From: Phycisphaerae bacterium
Lineage (GTDB): Bacteria; Planctomycetota; Phycisphaerae; UBA1845
Reading direction: 5' to 3'
DNA length: 59,535 nt
Assembly (NCBI GenBank): GCA_030429365.1
Contig: JAUIEW010000003.1
Location: 1 to 59,535, forward strand
Shown here piece after piece: positions 33,463-43,044 of this stretch. A program made the translations under genes and the position numbers. Below the pieces are notes generated by a model. That model searched no databases. It worked only from the letters and a program-made list of their open reading frames with translations, and had not been told where the DNA came from. Position 1 is the stretch's first letter. The number at the start of each line of letters is the position of its first letter.

Positions 33463-35391
33463 ATGAAGCCGGAACAGGGATCTCAATTCGACCCGCGGGC
33501 AGAGCGATCGAGCGAAGACTCATCGTTTGTCTTGTTGCGGAACAACATCTTCGAAGTCTTTCGAATTCTCATCCTCAGACGGTGGGCGTTCTTTGTACCG
33601 TTCTGCCTCGTCGTCTGTGTCGCGACGATCATCAGCCAGTACATTCCGCGCGTCTACAAATCGATAACCGTCATCGAACGACGCGATCATCCCGTCTTGA
33701 TCAACCTGCAGCAGACCGTCGCGACCGGTGAATTCGCCCGCTTCTTTCGGCCAACGCTTTCGCGCGACGTTAAGTCAATCGATACGATGGCGGAAGCCGT
33801 CGATCAAGCCGGGCTCATTCCCAACCTGCCACGCAACCCCGATGGCACGCCAACTGAAGAAGGTTGGGAACTCTGTCGCGAAAAAGGCGCGGAACTGTCG
33901 CACGGTGTCAACGTCCGTCTGATTCAACGGACCGAGCACCTTGATCAGATTCAAATCACATTCGAAGGTCATAGCCCGTCGCTGCCGCAGAAGTTCGTTC
34001 GGGCAATCAAAGACGCCTATGTTCGTCGCATGCGCGCCCAGCTTGTCTCGATGCTCGCGGATGCCAAGGCTTACTTTGAAAACACGGCTCGCGATCAACG
34101 ACAGGAAATTTCGGACCTTGAAACCGAAACGCTTGCGTTCCAGGCCGAATTCATCGGAATCGATCCGACGAACCCCGGCGCTTTGAAGATGAAACTGACG
34201 TCCCTCGAAAGCGAACGATCGGAACTCGAACGCGACTTGAACATGCTCTCGCTCGAATCAGAAGCGCGACGGCGACGGATCGAGCAGCACAAGATGCGCT
34301 CGCGTCAATCAATGGCGATGCAAATGGGAGCGGCTCTTCCATCCAAGCACAGCCTGAGTCCTGAAGCCCAAGTCATCGAAGCTGAAATCCTCGGTCTGCA
34401 ACGAGAAATCCATGATCTGAAGACGACGCGTCGCATGACCGATCGTCACCCCGACATCATCGAATTGCAGAAACGCATGGATCGCGCCAAGGGGCAACTC
34501 CAAGCCCAGTACGCATCCACCGCAAACAATAGCGGCGCGTTGGCCAGTGAACACATCGCTGCCGGTGGAAGCCCTGCGATCTGGGACATGGAACTCGCCG
34601 ACCTTCAACTCGACTTGCAGGACCGCGAGAACAGGATGGCCGCGATGGAGCAGCGACTTCGCGTGATCGACGCGGACATCGCCAAGCACAAGCGTCTCGA
34701 AGACAACATCTTCCGCTATCGAAAAGACTTCCAGATCAAGCAGGATCTGTTGGCACAAGCACGGGCCGAACACACCATGAACTCGCGGCGCGTTGTCGAA
34801 ATCGCCGGTATTCTCAACGCCGACGAATCCGAACGTGGCGTATCGTTCACCGAGTTGACGCCTCCGACGGCGTGCATCAAACCGATCAGTCCGCGCAGCA
34901 CCACCGTCCTCGCGTTGTCGATTCTCGCAGGATTGGGTGCGGGCGCTGTTGGCGTCCTTCGCAAGGAGCTGTTTGACCAGACGTACCACACGACCAAGCA
35001 GGTCACACGCAGCCTCGGGTTGGCCGTGCTGGAGTCCGTCGAGGAATTCATCACGTCGGTCGAACGCGCCCGCATGTTCCGCCGCCGCGTCATCTACGCA
35101 CCGGCGGTCGTGTTCGTGCTGCTCTCTGCCGTTGGAATTTCGTGTGCAGCCGCCTTCCTCAGCATCGAGAAACCCGAAGCTTACGAGCGCTACATGACCA
35201 AACCGCGCGCACTCTGGCAGTCGGTGTGGAATGACAAGTCGGCGCCCAGTTCGACGGTGGTGTCTGACTCGAAAGAACCCGCGAAAATCAAAATCGAGAA
35301 AGCGCCAAAAGAGAACAAGCCGACTCGCGAGCACCCGAAACTGGTCAAGAAGAGAGATACGGCATTGGCGTCAATCGACGACGGTCAATAG
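33463..35391 (+). CDS. Wzz-like polysaccharide chain-length/co-polymerase protein
   Basis: This 642-residue inner-membrane protein has an N-terminal membrane helix (about residues 41-60), then a long periplasmic coiled coil with Glu/Arg/Leu heptads (about 200-410), and a pair of membrane helices near the C-terminus (about 485-505 and 545-565). This is the layout of Wzz/GNVR chain-length regulators. There is no fused tyrosine-kinase domain; instead a 75-residue Lys/Glu/Pro-rich hydrophilic tail ends the protein. ATG 33463 is chosen for its GGAG five bases upstream. It heads the GT4 gene that follows. Confidence 0.82.
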   Translation: MKPEQGSQFDPRAERSSEDSSFVLLRNNIFEVFRILILRRWAFFVPFCLVVCVATIISQYIPRVYKSITVIERRDHPVLINLQQTVATGEFARFFRPTLSRDVKSIDTMAEAVDQAGLIPNLPRNPDGTPTEEGWELCREKGAELSHGVNVRLIQRTEHLDQIQITFEGHSPSLPQKFVRAIKDAYVRRMRAQLVSMLADAKAYFENTARDQRQEISDLETETLAFQAEFIGIDPTNPGALKMKLTSLESERSELERDLNMLSLESEARRRRIEQHKMRSRQSMAMQMGAALPSKHSLSPEAQVIEAEILGLQREIHDLKTTRRMTDRHPDIIELQKRMDRAKGQLQAQYASTANNSGALASEHIAAGGSPAIWDMELADLQLDLQDRENRMAAMEQRLRVIDADIAKHKRLEDNIFRYRKDFQIKQDLLAQARAEHTMNSRRVVEIAGILNADESERGVSFTELTPPTACIKPISPRSTTVLALSILAGLGAGAVGVLRKELFDQTYHTTKQVTRSLGLAVLESVEEFITSVERARMFRRRVIYAPAVVFVLLSAVGISCAAAFLSIEKPEAYERYMTKPRALWQSVWNDKSAPSSTVVSDSKEPAKIKIEKAPKENKPTREHPKLVKKRDTALASIDDGQ

Positions 35392-35442
35392 CCCTGCGCG
35401 GTGACAGCTTGGCCATTGGCCGCTCCGGATAGAACCACTCGC

Positions 35443-36765
35443 ATGATCGCCAAACCACGCCGGGTCTTGATGATCGCTGCCGCCTACCCGCCAGCCGGTG
35501 GTTCGGGCGTCCAACGCACGCTTAAATTCTCCAAATATCTCTCGCGATTCGGATGGCAACCCATCGTCTGGACGGTGGACCACATCGACGCGCTGCCGGT
35601 CGATGAATCGCTTTGCGCTGAAATCCCCGACGATGTCGAAGTACACCGGCGACCCCATCGATTCGGCAAGGGGCCAGCCGGCAAACTCACTGACGCCTTG
35701 CAACTCGCGGGACCGCTTGGGTCGCGACTGGCAAACGCTGCGAAATGGCGTATCGAAAAATGGAACCGAAAGCGTGCCTGGCCCGATGAATTCGCCAGGT
35801 GGGTTGAAGACAGCGTCGAACCGTTAAAGGCGCTCATTCGCGAACGCAACGTCGAAGCGATCTATTCCACGTACAGTCCGTCGGCCAACCATCTGCTCGC
35901 GCTCAAACTCAAACAGGCGACGGGACTCCCGTGGGTCGCCGACTTTCGCGACCTGTGGACCGATGACCTGCGCTACCGCGAGACCGATCCGAAACATCAC
36001 GCGGCCAACGTTCGACTGGAACAGAACGTTTTGGAAAGCGCCGATGCGGTTGTCGGCGTGTCGCCATCGCAGACCGAAGTGCTGGCGGCCCACGTGCCCG
36101 ATGAACGGGCGAAGTTCAGCACCATCACCAATGGCTACGACCCAGCCGACTTTGAAGGCGTAAAGCGATACGAGCGCCTACCGGGGCGGCCTTTCACGCT
36201 GTCGTTTGTCGGCCGATTCGATCGCCAGCGTGCGGATGACGATCTGTTCGTCGCACTGCAAAACTTCGTCGATGAACTTGGCAACAACCGCGACCAATTC
36301 GTGTTTCGCATCGTCGGCGAATTCGATGCCTCGACGCGCCGGAAGTTGGAAGAAGCGAACATCCCGTATCAGACCACCGGATACGTCTCGCACAAAGATG
36401 CCATCCAGGAAATGTGCTCAGCCGACGCCCTGCTGCTGACCACGGACCGAGGCGGCCCGAATGCATCGACGGTCATCTGCGGGAAGATATTCGAATACCT
36501 GGCAAGCCAAAGGCCAATTCTGATCGTCGGCCCCGAGGGTTGGGAAGGTCAGCGCCTGGTCGAAAGATTCCAAGCAGGCATCGCAACACCTTGGAGTCCT
36601 GAAGAAATCGGGTTTGCACTAAAAGAACTACACAGACTATGGTCAACCAATCGCGAACTAGTCGGTGCAGACCAAACGAAGCTCGATTCAATCAGCCGAG
36701 TTGAATTGACCCAGACTCTCGGCAGGCTCATTCAGTCGGTCGTGCAACACCCGCTAACGGTTTGA
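35443..36765 (+). CDS. GT4-like glycosyltransferase
   Basis: This 440-residue GT-B enzyme begins with a strand and glycine-rich loop (A-Y-P-P-A-G-G-S-G) and contains W-V-A-D-F-R-D-L-W, typical of one group of GT4-type enzymes. A second Rossmann half has I-T-N-G-Y-D-P-A-D-F, F-V-G-R-F-D and G-K-I-F-E-Y-L-A. The ATG at 35443 is favoured by position; a GTG at 35401 is an alternative adding 14 residues. It follows the Wzz-like gene after about 50 bases. The coding end overlaps the convergent TPR gene by 12 bases. Confidence 0.82.
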   Translation: MIAKPRRVLMIAAAYPPAGGSGVQRTLKFSKYLSRFGWQPIVWTVDHIDALPVDESLCAEIPDDVEVHRRPHRFGKGPAGKLTDALQLAGPLGSRLANAAKWRIEKWNRKRAWPDEFARWVEDSVEPLKALIRERNVEAIYSTYSPSANHLLALKLKQATGLPWVADFRDLWTDDLRYRETDPKHHAANVRLEQNVLESADAVVGVSPSQTEVLAAHVPDERAKFSTITNGYDPADFEGVKRYERLPGRPFTLSFVGRFDRQRADDDLFVALQNFVDELGNNRDQFVFRIVGEFDASTRRKLEEANIPYQTTGYVSHKDAIQEMCSADALLLTTDRGGPNASTVICGKIFEYLASQRPILIVGPEGWEGQRLVERFQAGIATPWSPEEIGFALKELHRLWSTNRELVGADQTKLDSISRVELTQTLGRLIQSVVQHPLTV

Positions 36766-37665
36766 CGCGGGAATCCGCTCGCCTGCCGGGACACGACTTA
36801 TTTTTGCCATCGGAACGCGAATATCGCCCTCGTCGGAAATTGCCTCGCCGTACTCAAGCTGGTACGCAAGAGATAGATCCTTTTGATACGCTTCTGGCTC
36901 CCCTAGGACAGAATACCCGCTTCTCTTAAGCTCACAATCAAACCAGACTACGAACCTTCCGGTGATCTTGTTGTTCTCAGGAACAAACACCGCCGCCCAG
37001 TGACCGTCGGCCAGCGCAATCTCTGGGACATAGGGTCCAACGTCGGAGTCGCGAAGGACCACGGGGTGCGAATTCTTGTTGACAACGATGATGATGTATT
37101 TGGACGCCTCGAATCCGAGATCAATGGCCTCCGCAACGGCAGCGAGCCCGATCGTGGTTACCATGTGTTGCGTACAAACAATCAGCGAGTCCCTGAGCGC
37201 ATCGACCTCCCGCTCGAATTCCGCGTCACCCGTCCCTCTAAACAACGCATCCATTCGGTACAGCAAGTCTCGCGCTTCATCCGCCCGGTTCATCGCGGCG
37301 AGGCACTTTGCTTTCAAGAAGTACAACCGGCTATTAAGACTTCCGGACTCGCGGAAAAGCCCGATTGCGTCATCGAGAGTTCCCAGCGCTTGTTCGAATC
37401 TCTCTTGGCCGAAATAGGTGATCGCCAGCAATACCGTGGCGTCTCTGTACTTCGGGTCAAGTTCGATCGCCTCTTCCAACTTCCTCGCGACCTGATCTGC
37501 GGCTTGCGGACCTCGGCTGTAGAGTTGCTCCGCCTCATCATAGAGCTTATGGGCTTTGTCAACGGCACTGACCGAAGTGGTGACGCTCGCCGGATCATCT
37601 GCATATACCGAATCGGCAAATGGAAACACAAGCAGTAGGATGAGAATCCTGCGTGAAATGGTCAT
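36754..37665 (-). CDS. Secreted TPR-containing protein
   Basis: The 303-residue protein begins with a signal peptide (MTISRRILILLLVFPFADSVYA), cut after A-Y-A or so. Residues about 30-150 contain three or four TPR-like helical pairs (A-I-E-L-D-P-K-Y-R-D-A; A-L-G-T-L-D-D-A-I-G-L-F). The C-terminal half is a separate, beta-rich domain with aromatic strands (H-W-A-A-V-F-V-P-E, F-V-V-W-F-D-C). The longer frame up to 37752 has a poor N-terminus, so the ATG at 37665 is used. It may help assemble or transport the neighbouring polysaccharide; this is inference. Confidence 0.65.
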   Translation of the reverse strand: MTISRRILILLLVFPFADSVYADDPASVTTSVSAVDKAHKLYDEAEQLYSRGPQAADQVARKLEEAIELDPKYRDATVLLAITYFGQERFEQALGTLDDAIGLFRESGSLNSRLYFLKAKCLAAMNRADEARDLLYRMDALFRGTGDAEFEREVDALRDSLIVCTQHMVTTIGLAAVAEAIDLGFEASKYIIIVVNKNSHPVVLRDSDVGPYVPEIALADGHWAAVFVPENNKITGRFVVWFDCELKRSGYSVLGEPEAYQKDLSLAYQLEYGEAISDEGDIRVPMAKISRVPAGERIPASNR

Positions 37666-37797
37666 GGCTGACTTCCATCGGGAAAACGGATGTAAGTGGC
37701 AAACAATACCAATAGCTAAGGTAGCTATACTACCACTTTTCTGCCGCGTCAAAATCGAAAGATTTTGCAGTACCCGTCAAGCACAACGAACCACCGC

Positions 37798-37869
37798 GTA
37801 GGGTGGGCCGTGCCCACCGCTTCGACCGCCTATTGCATTCCCAACGACGGTGGGCACGGCCCACCCTAC
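37798..37869. repeat. Palindromic repeat A3 (GTAGGGTGGGC type)
   Basis: Perfect inverted arms at 37798-37818 and 37849-37869 are identical to those of repeat A1 (12247-12310), with a different 30-bp centre. It lies in the gap between the divergent TPR and rhomboid genes. Confidence 0.9.
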
Positions 37870-37940
37870 CCTTGCGTTCCAAGAATTGCTTGCGTTTATA
37901 GCGGCGGCTGATCGTCGGTTGAGCATATGCTGCACACATC

Positions 37941-38705
37941 ATGATGCTCCCCTACGAAGCCGACGTTCCGATGCAGCGATACCCGTGGGCGAATGTCCTT
38001 TTGATCGCGGCGACGTGCTCCATTTCGCTCGCGGCGATCGCCAACAGCGATGTCTTCGATAAGCTGGCATTGGGGCAGCAGCAAATCCCCAAGTATGTCC
38101 TCGACTTTCCGATTCTCTATGATGCCCCGGACCATACCCGCCACTATCCGGTGAGGTACCAATCATCCGGGTACTTCACTTACGGATTCGTACACGGTGG
38201 CATACTGCATCTTGCCGGGAACATGCTCTTTCTTTTCGTGTTTGGAAACGCGGTCAACGCCAAGATCGGCCACGTGCGGTACCTGGTGATTTACTTTCTT
38301 CTGCTCGCGGCATCGGCTGCTATCCAGGTTAGGTACCTTCCCATACCGCTGCCGATTTGCGGCGCATCGGGCGCGATCTATGGCATCATGGGCATGTTCA
38401 TCGTGCTGTACCCGCGCAATGAGATCACTTGCTTCTGGTTTGTGTTCTACCGATTGTCGGAGCACTTCGGAACGTTTGAAGTCTCATCGATCTGGATTGT
38501 TTTGTATTGGGTCGCGTTTGACGTGCTCATGCTGAAACTGGAGTTAGCCGGTAATGTCGGCATCCACGCGCACTTAGCCGGCTTCACCATCGGCGTACTG
38601 ATCACAATCGCTGCAATCCTGATACGACTGATCAAGTCCGACGATTGCGAAGAGAATTTGCTGGAAGCCGTCGGACTAATGGGGCAATGGCAGGAAGTGA
38701 AGTAG
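37941..38705 (+). CDS. Rhomboid-family intramembrane serine protease
   Basis: This 254-residue protein has the rhomboid features: F-V-H-G-G-I-L-H-L-A-G-N94-M-L-F-L in an early helix, G141-A-S143-G-A-I-Y-G in the catalytic helix, and H-A-H211-L-A-G in a later helix, giving the Ser143-His211 pair. Rhomboids cut membrane proteins within the bilayer. An extra soluble loop (about residues 40-78) precedes the first motif. It is convergent with the dockerin-like gene at 38772, 66 bases apart. Confidence 0.88.
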   Translation: MMLPYEADVPMQRYPWANVLLIAATCSISLAAIANSDVFDKLALGQQQIPKYVLDFPILYDAPDHTRHYPVRYQSSGYFTYGFVHGGILHLAGNMLFLFVFGNAVNAKIGHVRYLVIYFLLLAASAAIQVRYLPIPLPICGASGAIYGIMGMFIVLYPRNEITCFWFVFYRLSEHFGTFEVSSIWIVLYWVAFDVLMLKLELAGNVGIHAHLAGFTIGVLITIAAILIRLIKSDDCEENLLEAVGLMGQWQEVK

Positions 38706-38771
38706 TGTGGATCGTGTATCGGGCAAGAGCCATCGAGGATGGGGCGTGCCAACTGATCCGGACGAGGCGAT

Positions 38772-40631
38772 TTACTGAACCTGCCGTTGAAATTCAGCGT
38801 AATCCTCCAAATCGACGTCATAGTCGCCATCAAAATCAAACGTGTTGAGACACGCCGCAAGTGTGTTTGGGGGTGTTGGATTGGGGAATCGAAATAGCCC
38901 CGCCATGCAGTCCGTCAATCCTGCGGCATCGCCTCCCGACACGATACCGTCTTGGTTAAAATCACCCCGCAGGCAACCGATCGCGCTCACCATTGCGCCG
39001 ACTGGCGTACCCGCGCATCCGTCATCCGCATCTGCTACTCCATCAGAATCTGAATCGTTGTCGCAACCCGAGAACGCCGATGGACTGCCCCCAGCACTCC
39101 AGCCAGCAACCAATTCCTGATAGTCAGAACAATCAATGTCGCCATCGCCATCGAAATCGAATGTGGCAAGGTTATCAGGGGTCGCGGGCGTATACCCACT
39201 ACCTCCCAGCGGCCCCGTATATGCGGCGATCAGCGTACTTTGATCCACCGAGCCAATAATGCCGTCAAGGTCAGGATCACCTTTTATCGCCGCCAGAATA
39301 AGATCGTTCGGACCGTCTGGATCATTCATCGACAGTGCGTAGCCGGCAGGAACATACAACTTAACTTGCGATTGATCGGGCGTAACCGGATGAAAAACCT
39401 GAGCACTGACGCTGGCGAAGTTTCCGGGCACGGTATCCGGATTTACGAGTGCGACGCGGAGCAATGCAACAAACGGGCTTAAAAAATATTCTTTCGAGGT
39501 ATCCAGCAAGATCGGTAGATGGGCAACAAGTTTGCATCTCGCTGTACTCATCCCCAAGACGTAATCTGGATCACCTGAACTTAAAATGCGGTATTCAACT
39601 ATGGCGATATCGCCCATGCGAGAGAAACCATAGTCCGGACTCCCTGAAAGTCCGCTTTGGAATTGAACAACTTCCGGCGAGGCATTGTCATAGGCCGTCA
39701 GAGAGGCCAATATCGTTCCATAATCCGACGCAGAGCCAATGGGCGTGCTAACCAACGCCTCCATGTAGATATAGGCGGAGATTTCAACATTCGATGACGC
39801 AGGACCGACAATCGAAGTGTTGGGCAAGCTGATCGTACCGTTTGCAAGGACTTGCACGGAATCAAAATAGTTTCCAAAACCTTCAGCCATATATACATCG
39901 AGGACTTCCTGCGTTACCGTTCCCTCAGCTCTTAGATCAAAGCGATGTGGCCCGACACGAGAATTGACGACCGCATCGGTGGGAAGTTCAAAAGAGTAGG
40001 GCGCCACTGGCGGATTGCCACCCGTGAAAATCTCAGTCTCAGAAGCCTGTTGCACATTTAACGCGATTTGCGAAAACGACCTTGGTACGGCTGGCTCAAA
40101 TCCAATATTGCTACTGCTCAGCGTTGCATAGTACTTGCCAAGGCCCGCATTATTGCTAGGGGAATTGTCCTCGAACAAGACGGAGGAACCCTGCGACCCG
40201 ATGACTTCAATCCCAGCCCCGGGAAAGCTGAAACTGATTTGCGAGCTATTCACGCCATCCGGAATATCATTGTCAATCGTTGTCGGCGTCGGATCAGCAT
40301 CGCCGTTGCTGTAAAATGCAATGGGGTCAGAAATGAATCCTTCGAGGAACAAATCGCTGGCAAAATCAGGCAAGAATCCTCCGTTCGTTGGCGCGTAATC
40401 GAATACGGCAGCCGAACGAAGATCACGCAGTTTTTGTTGCACCTGAAAGACGTGATATATTTCCGATTTGTCGACGCGAAACCGAAAGCTTGGAGCGCTA
40501 CCAACGACATCATACGACCAGAGCCCAAACACTGCTTGTCCACGCACTGTTCCCGCCTGCGTTGGTCCCGTCCAAGCAAACGCCAACAGGACGATGGCTC
40601 CCAATACATTGCAGAATCTTCGACGATTCAC
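38772..40631 (-). CDS. Secreted dockerin-like protein, paralogue 1
   Basis: This 619-residue secreted protein has a signal peptide (NRRRFCNVLGAIVLLAFAWTGPTQA). The C-terminal 160 residues hold two dockerin-like calcium modules. The first comprises G-D-P-D-L-D-G-I-I-G with D-F-D-G-D-G-D-I-D. The second comprises G-D-F-N-Q-D-G-I-V-S with D-F-D-G-D-Y-D-V-D. A thrombospondin type 3-like D-N-D-S-D-S-D-G-V-A-D stretch lies between. The N-terminal part (after residue 40) has an N-Y/D-Y-A-P-T-N-G-G-F-L-P-D segment like pseudopilin heads. The large middle is beta-rich and unknown. GTG at 40631 is chosen because GGAGGGA lies seven bases ahead. It follows its paralogue after 51 bases. Confidence 0.72.
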   Translation of the reverse strand: MNRRRFCNVLGAIVLLAFAWTGPTQAGTVRGQAVFGLWSYDVVGSAPSFRFRVDKSEIYHVFQVQQKLRDLRSAAVFDYAPTNGGFLPDFASDLFLEGFISDPIAFYSNGDADPTPTTIDNDIPDGVNSSQISFSFPGAGIEVIGSQGSSVLFEDNSPSNNAGLGKYYATLSSSNIGFEPAVPRSFSQIALNVQQASETEIFTGGNPPVAPYSFELPTDAVVNSRVGPHRFDLRAEGTVTQEVLDVYMAEGFGNYFDSVQVLANGTISLPNTSIVGPASSNVEISAYIYMEALVSTPIGSASDYGTILASLTAYDNASPEVVQFQSGLSGSPDYGFSRMGDIAIVEYRILSSGDPDYVLGMSTARCKLVAHLPILLDTSKEYFLSPFVALLRVALVNPDTVPGNFASVSAQVFHPVTPDQSQVKLYVPAGYALSMNDPDGPNDLILAAIKGDPDLDGIIGSVDQSTLIAAYTGPLGGSGYTPATPDNLATFDFDGDGDIDCSDYQELVAGWSAGGSPSAFSGCDNDSDSDGVADADDGCAGTPVGAMVSAIGCLRGDFNQDGIVSGGDAAGLTDCMAGLFRFPNPTPPNTLAACLNTFDFDGDYDVDLEDYAEFQRQVQ

Positions 40632-40682
40632 TGCAACATCCCTCCAAGTCAACCGTGACCGAATGCCAACGGCACATTACGT

Positions 40683-42530
40683 TTACTGGCTCAATCGCTG
40701 GACTGCCGCGAAATCTTCAAGGTCAATGTCGTAGTCGCTATCAAAATCAAACGTGTTAAGGCACGCCGCAATCGTGTTGGTCGACGCAGGGCTCGGCAGA
40801 CGCGATGGACCGTTCATGCAATCCACAAGACCGCCATTGTCCGCAGCATTGACGACGCCATCCAGATTAGAGTCGCCCAACAAGCAGCCCGTCTGACCGG
40901 TCAGACCGCCAGCCGGCGTGTTCGCGCAGCCATCGTCGCCATTTGGAATTCCATCGCCATCCGCATCATTGTCGCAAAGCGAAAACGCGCCTGGGCTACC
41001 TCCTGCGTTCCAGGCATCTCTAAGCCCCTGATGGTCGGCACAATCCAAATCTCCGTCACCGTCAAAGTCGAACGTGGCTAGTTCATCAAATGTTGCGGGA
41101 GAAAAACCAAGTCCGCCCAGCGGCCGAGTGTACGCCGTCATAAATGCTGCCTGATCCGATGGTCCGATCGTCCCATCAAGATCAATGTCGCCCTTCAAGA
41201 CAGGAACAATCAGATCATTGGGGCCATAGGGATCATTCATCGATAGCGTGTACCCATCAGGCAAATACAGTTTCAACTGTGTTTGATCCAATGTGACCGG
41301 ATTGTGAACCTGAGCGGAAATGCTCGCAAAGCCACCAGGGCCTTGATTCGATTCAATAATTGAGCCGCGGATGGCATTGACGCTGACTCGCAGGCGATAG
41401 CTGTCCATCGTGTTGAGAAGCACCGAAATCCGTCCAACAAGTCTGAACTTGACAGAGGTCAGTCCCGGAACATATTCCGGATCGCCTGAAGTAAGGATTT
41501 CCCTGTCGACAATAGCCAGGAGTCCTGAAGGATAAAACCCAGTATCTTGATTCCCTGACAGCAAGCGCGAATCGAATAGGTAGTCCAGAGTACTAAGATT
41601 AAGTGCATTCAGGCCCATTTGAATCACCAAGACGTCGCCCAATGATCCAGTCGGAGCCCGCAGCAAAATATCGGCTTGAAGAAATGTTGAGACATCCACG
41701 CTGTTGGATGAGGGACCGATGATCATGGTGTTGGTTGATTCCCATCCTCCAAGACATTGCATGCTTACCGAATTCCGGTCCCCTGCAACTTCCGCATCAA
41801 AAACATCTAGGATTTCCTGCGAGACACTACCTTCCGCTCGCAAGTCAAATCGGTGCGGCCCGACCTTTGACTCAACCCATGCATCATTGGGAATATCAAA
41901 ATCGTATGGGGACGACGTGGACCCACCGTCTAGAAATATGTTACCTGGAGATATTTGAGAAATTTGGTTTGCGACTTGCGAAAGCACTCGAGGAAAAGCC
42001 GGCTCAAACTGCATGAACTGGCTACCGCGAGTTACAAAGAATTTTCCCAATCCCGCGTTGTTACTCGCCGCGTTGTCTTCAAATATGGCGGCACCGCTCG
42101 ACAAATCATCCACGTGCAATCCGGCTCCCGGGAAACTGAAGCTTATCTGTGCACTGTTTGCAGCGTCCGGTTCATCATTGTTTATCGTTGTCGGTACCGG
42201 ATCAGCGTCACCGTCACTGTAGAAGACGCGTGGATCGTTGATTAGACCTTCGGAATAAAGGGCACTGGCAAAATCTGGCATGAATCCGCCATGGGTCGAG
42301 GCATAATTGGAAACTGCCGCATTCCACAAAATGCTCAACTTCTGCTGAATCAAATAAACACTGTAGACCTCTCGCTTCGACGCTGTGAACAAGAAAACAT
42401 CTGATTCGTCAACGGCGTTTATGTTGATCGAACTAATGGACTGCACGACTGCGGCCGACGTAGCAAGTGGAATAGTAAGAACGGACAAACAGACGACGCT
42501 TGAAATCTGACCGTTTGATCTTGTGCGCAC
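40683..42530 (-). CDS. Secreted dockerin-like protein, paralogue 2
   Basis: This 615-residue protein is alignable over its whole length with the neighbouring 38772 gene product, and so they are tandem paralogues. A signal peptide (about residues 10-26) precedes the segment with S-N-Y-A-S-T-H-G-G-F-M-P-D. The C-terminus carries the same arrangement of dockerin-like calcium loops (G-D-I-D-L-D-G-T-I-G; F-D-F-D-G-D-G-D-L-D; D-S-N-L-D-G-V-V-N; F-D-F-D-S-D-Y-D-I-D) and a D-N-D-A-D-G-D-G-I-P-N stretch. GTG at 42530 is preceded by AGGAGGCGG. No cohesin partner is visible in the window. Confidence 0.72.
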   Translation of the reverse strand: MRTRSNGQISSVVCLSVLTIPLATSAAVVQSISSININAVDESDVFLFTASKREVYSVYLIQQKLSILWNAAVSNYASTHGGFMPDFASALYSEGLINDPRVFYSDGDADPVPTTINNDEPDAANSAQISFSFPGAGLHVDDLSSGAAIFEDNAASNNAGLGKFFVTRGSQFMQFEPAFPRVLSQVANQISQISPGNIFLDGGSTSSPYDFDIPNDAWVESKVGPHRFDLRAEGSVSQEILDVFDAEVAGDRNSVSMQCLGGWESTNTMIIGPSSNSVDVSTFLQADILLRAPTGSLGDVLVIQMGLNALNLSTLDYLFDSRLLSGNQDTGFYPSGLLAIVDREILTSGDPEYVPGLTSVKFRLVGRISVLLNTMDSYRLRVSVNAIRGSIIESNQGPGGFASISAQVHNPVTLDQTQLKLYLPDGYTLSMNDPYGPNDLIVPVLKGDIDLDGTIGPSDQAAFMTAYTRPLGGLGFSPATFDELATFDFDGDGDLDCADHQGLRDAWNAGGSPGAFSLCDNDADGDGIPNGDDGCANTPAGGLTGQTGCLLGDSNLDGVVNAADNGGLVDCMNGPSRLPSPASTNTIAACLNTFDFDSDYDIDLEDFAAVQRLSQ

Positions 42531-42705
42531 GAATTTTCCGCCTCCTGAATCGAGTCACGCTAATCAAGCCAAATACCAATTTGTCAGGCTACCCAATCGA
42601 ACGTGCCGAAGTCAAACGCGAAAAGTATCGAGTTGGTTATTTGGACTCGAAACCGATTCTTAAATTAGAGGTGATGTAAGAACAGAATCGCGTTCCTTGG
42701 GGCAA

Positions 42706-43044
42706 CTACTTCGACTCCGGATCGAAGCCCCATCGCGATATTGCGTAGGCGACGATGACTTCGGCGAGGGCTTGTTCCATGGTGGGATGATCGCTACGAA
42801 AAAATTCACCGGCTAACACTTGCCCAGTGATCAGCGCGGTGTATGGACCTTCTTCGCTACCGGATTCATGTTCACCGTCGAGCTTCATCATGACGACGGC
42901 GCCATCGCCGCGGAGTTTTTCCAATATCGGCATGAGGTCGTCGATGCCTTTCCAGTCGGCGGGTAGCGGTGACAAGCCGAGGAAACGGGCCAACCGCGGA
43001 ACGGCGCGAAGATGCTTTGATTGTTTCTTGGCGTGCTTGGACAT
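42706..43044 (-). CDS. Small conserved-looking hypothetical protein
   Basis: The 112-residue product has a basic N-terminus (SKHAKKQSKH) and an otherwise mixed alpha/beta sequence with I-L-E-K-L-R-G-D-G-A-V-V-M-M-K-L-D-G-E and Y-T-A-L-I-T-G. It has no membrane segment or signal. The ATG at 43044 is used; the longer frame to 43143 is atypical at its start. A function cannot be assigned. It is divergent to the DUF937 gene by 279 bases. Confidence 0.5.
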   Translation of the reverse strand: MSKHAKKQSKHLRAVPRLARFLGLSPLPADWKGIDDLMPILEKLRGDGAVVMMKLDGEHESGSEEGPYTALITGQVLAGEFFRSDHPTMEQALAEVIVAYAISRWGFDPESK

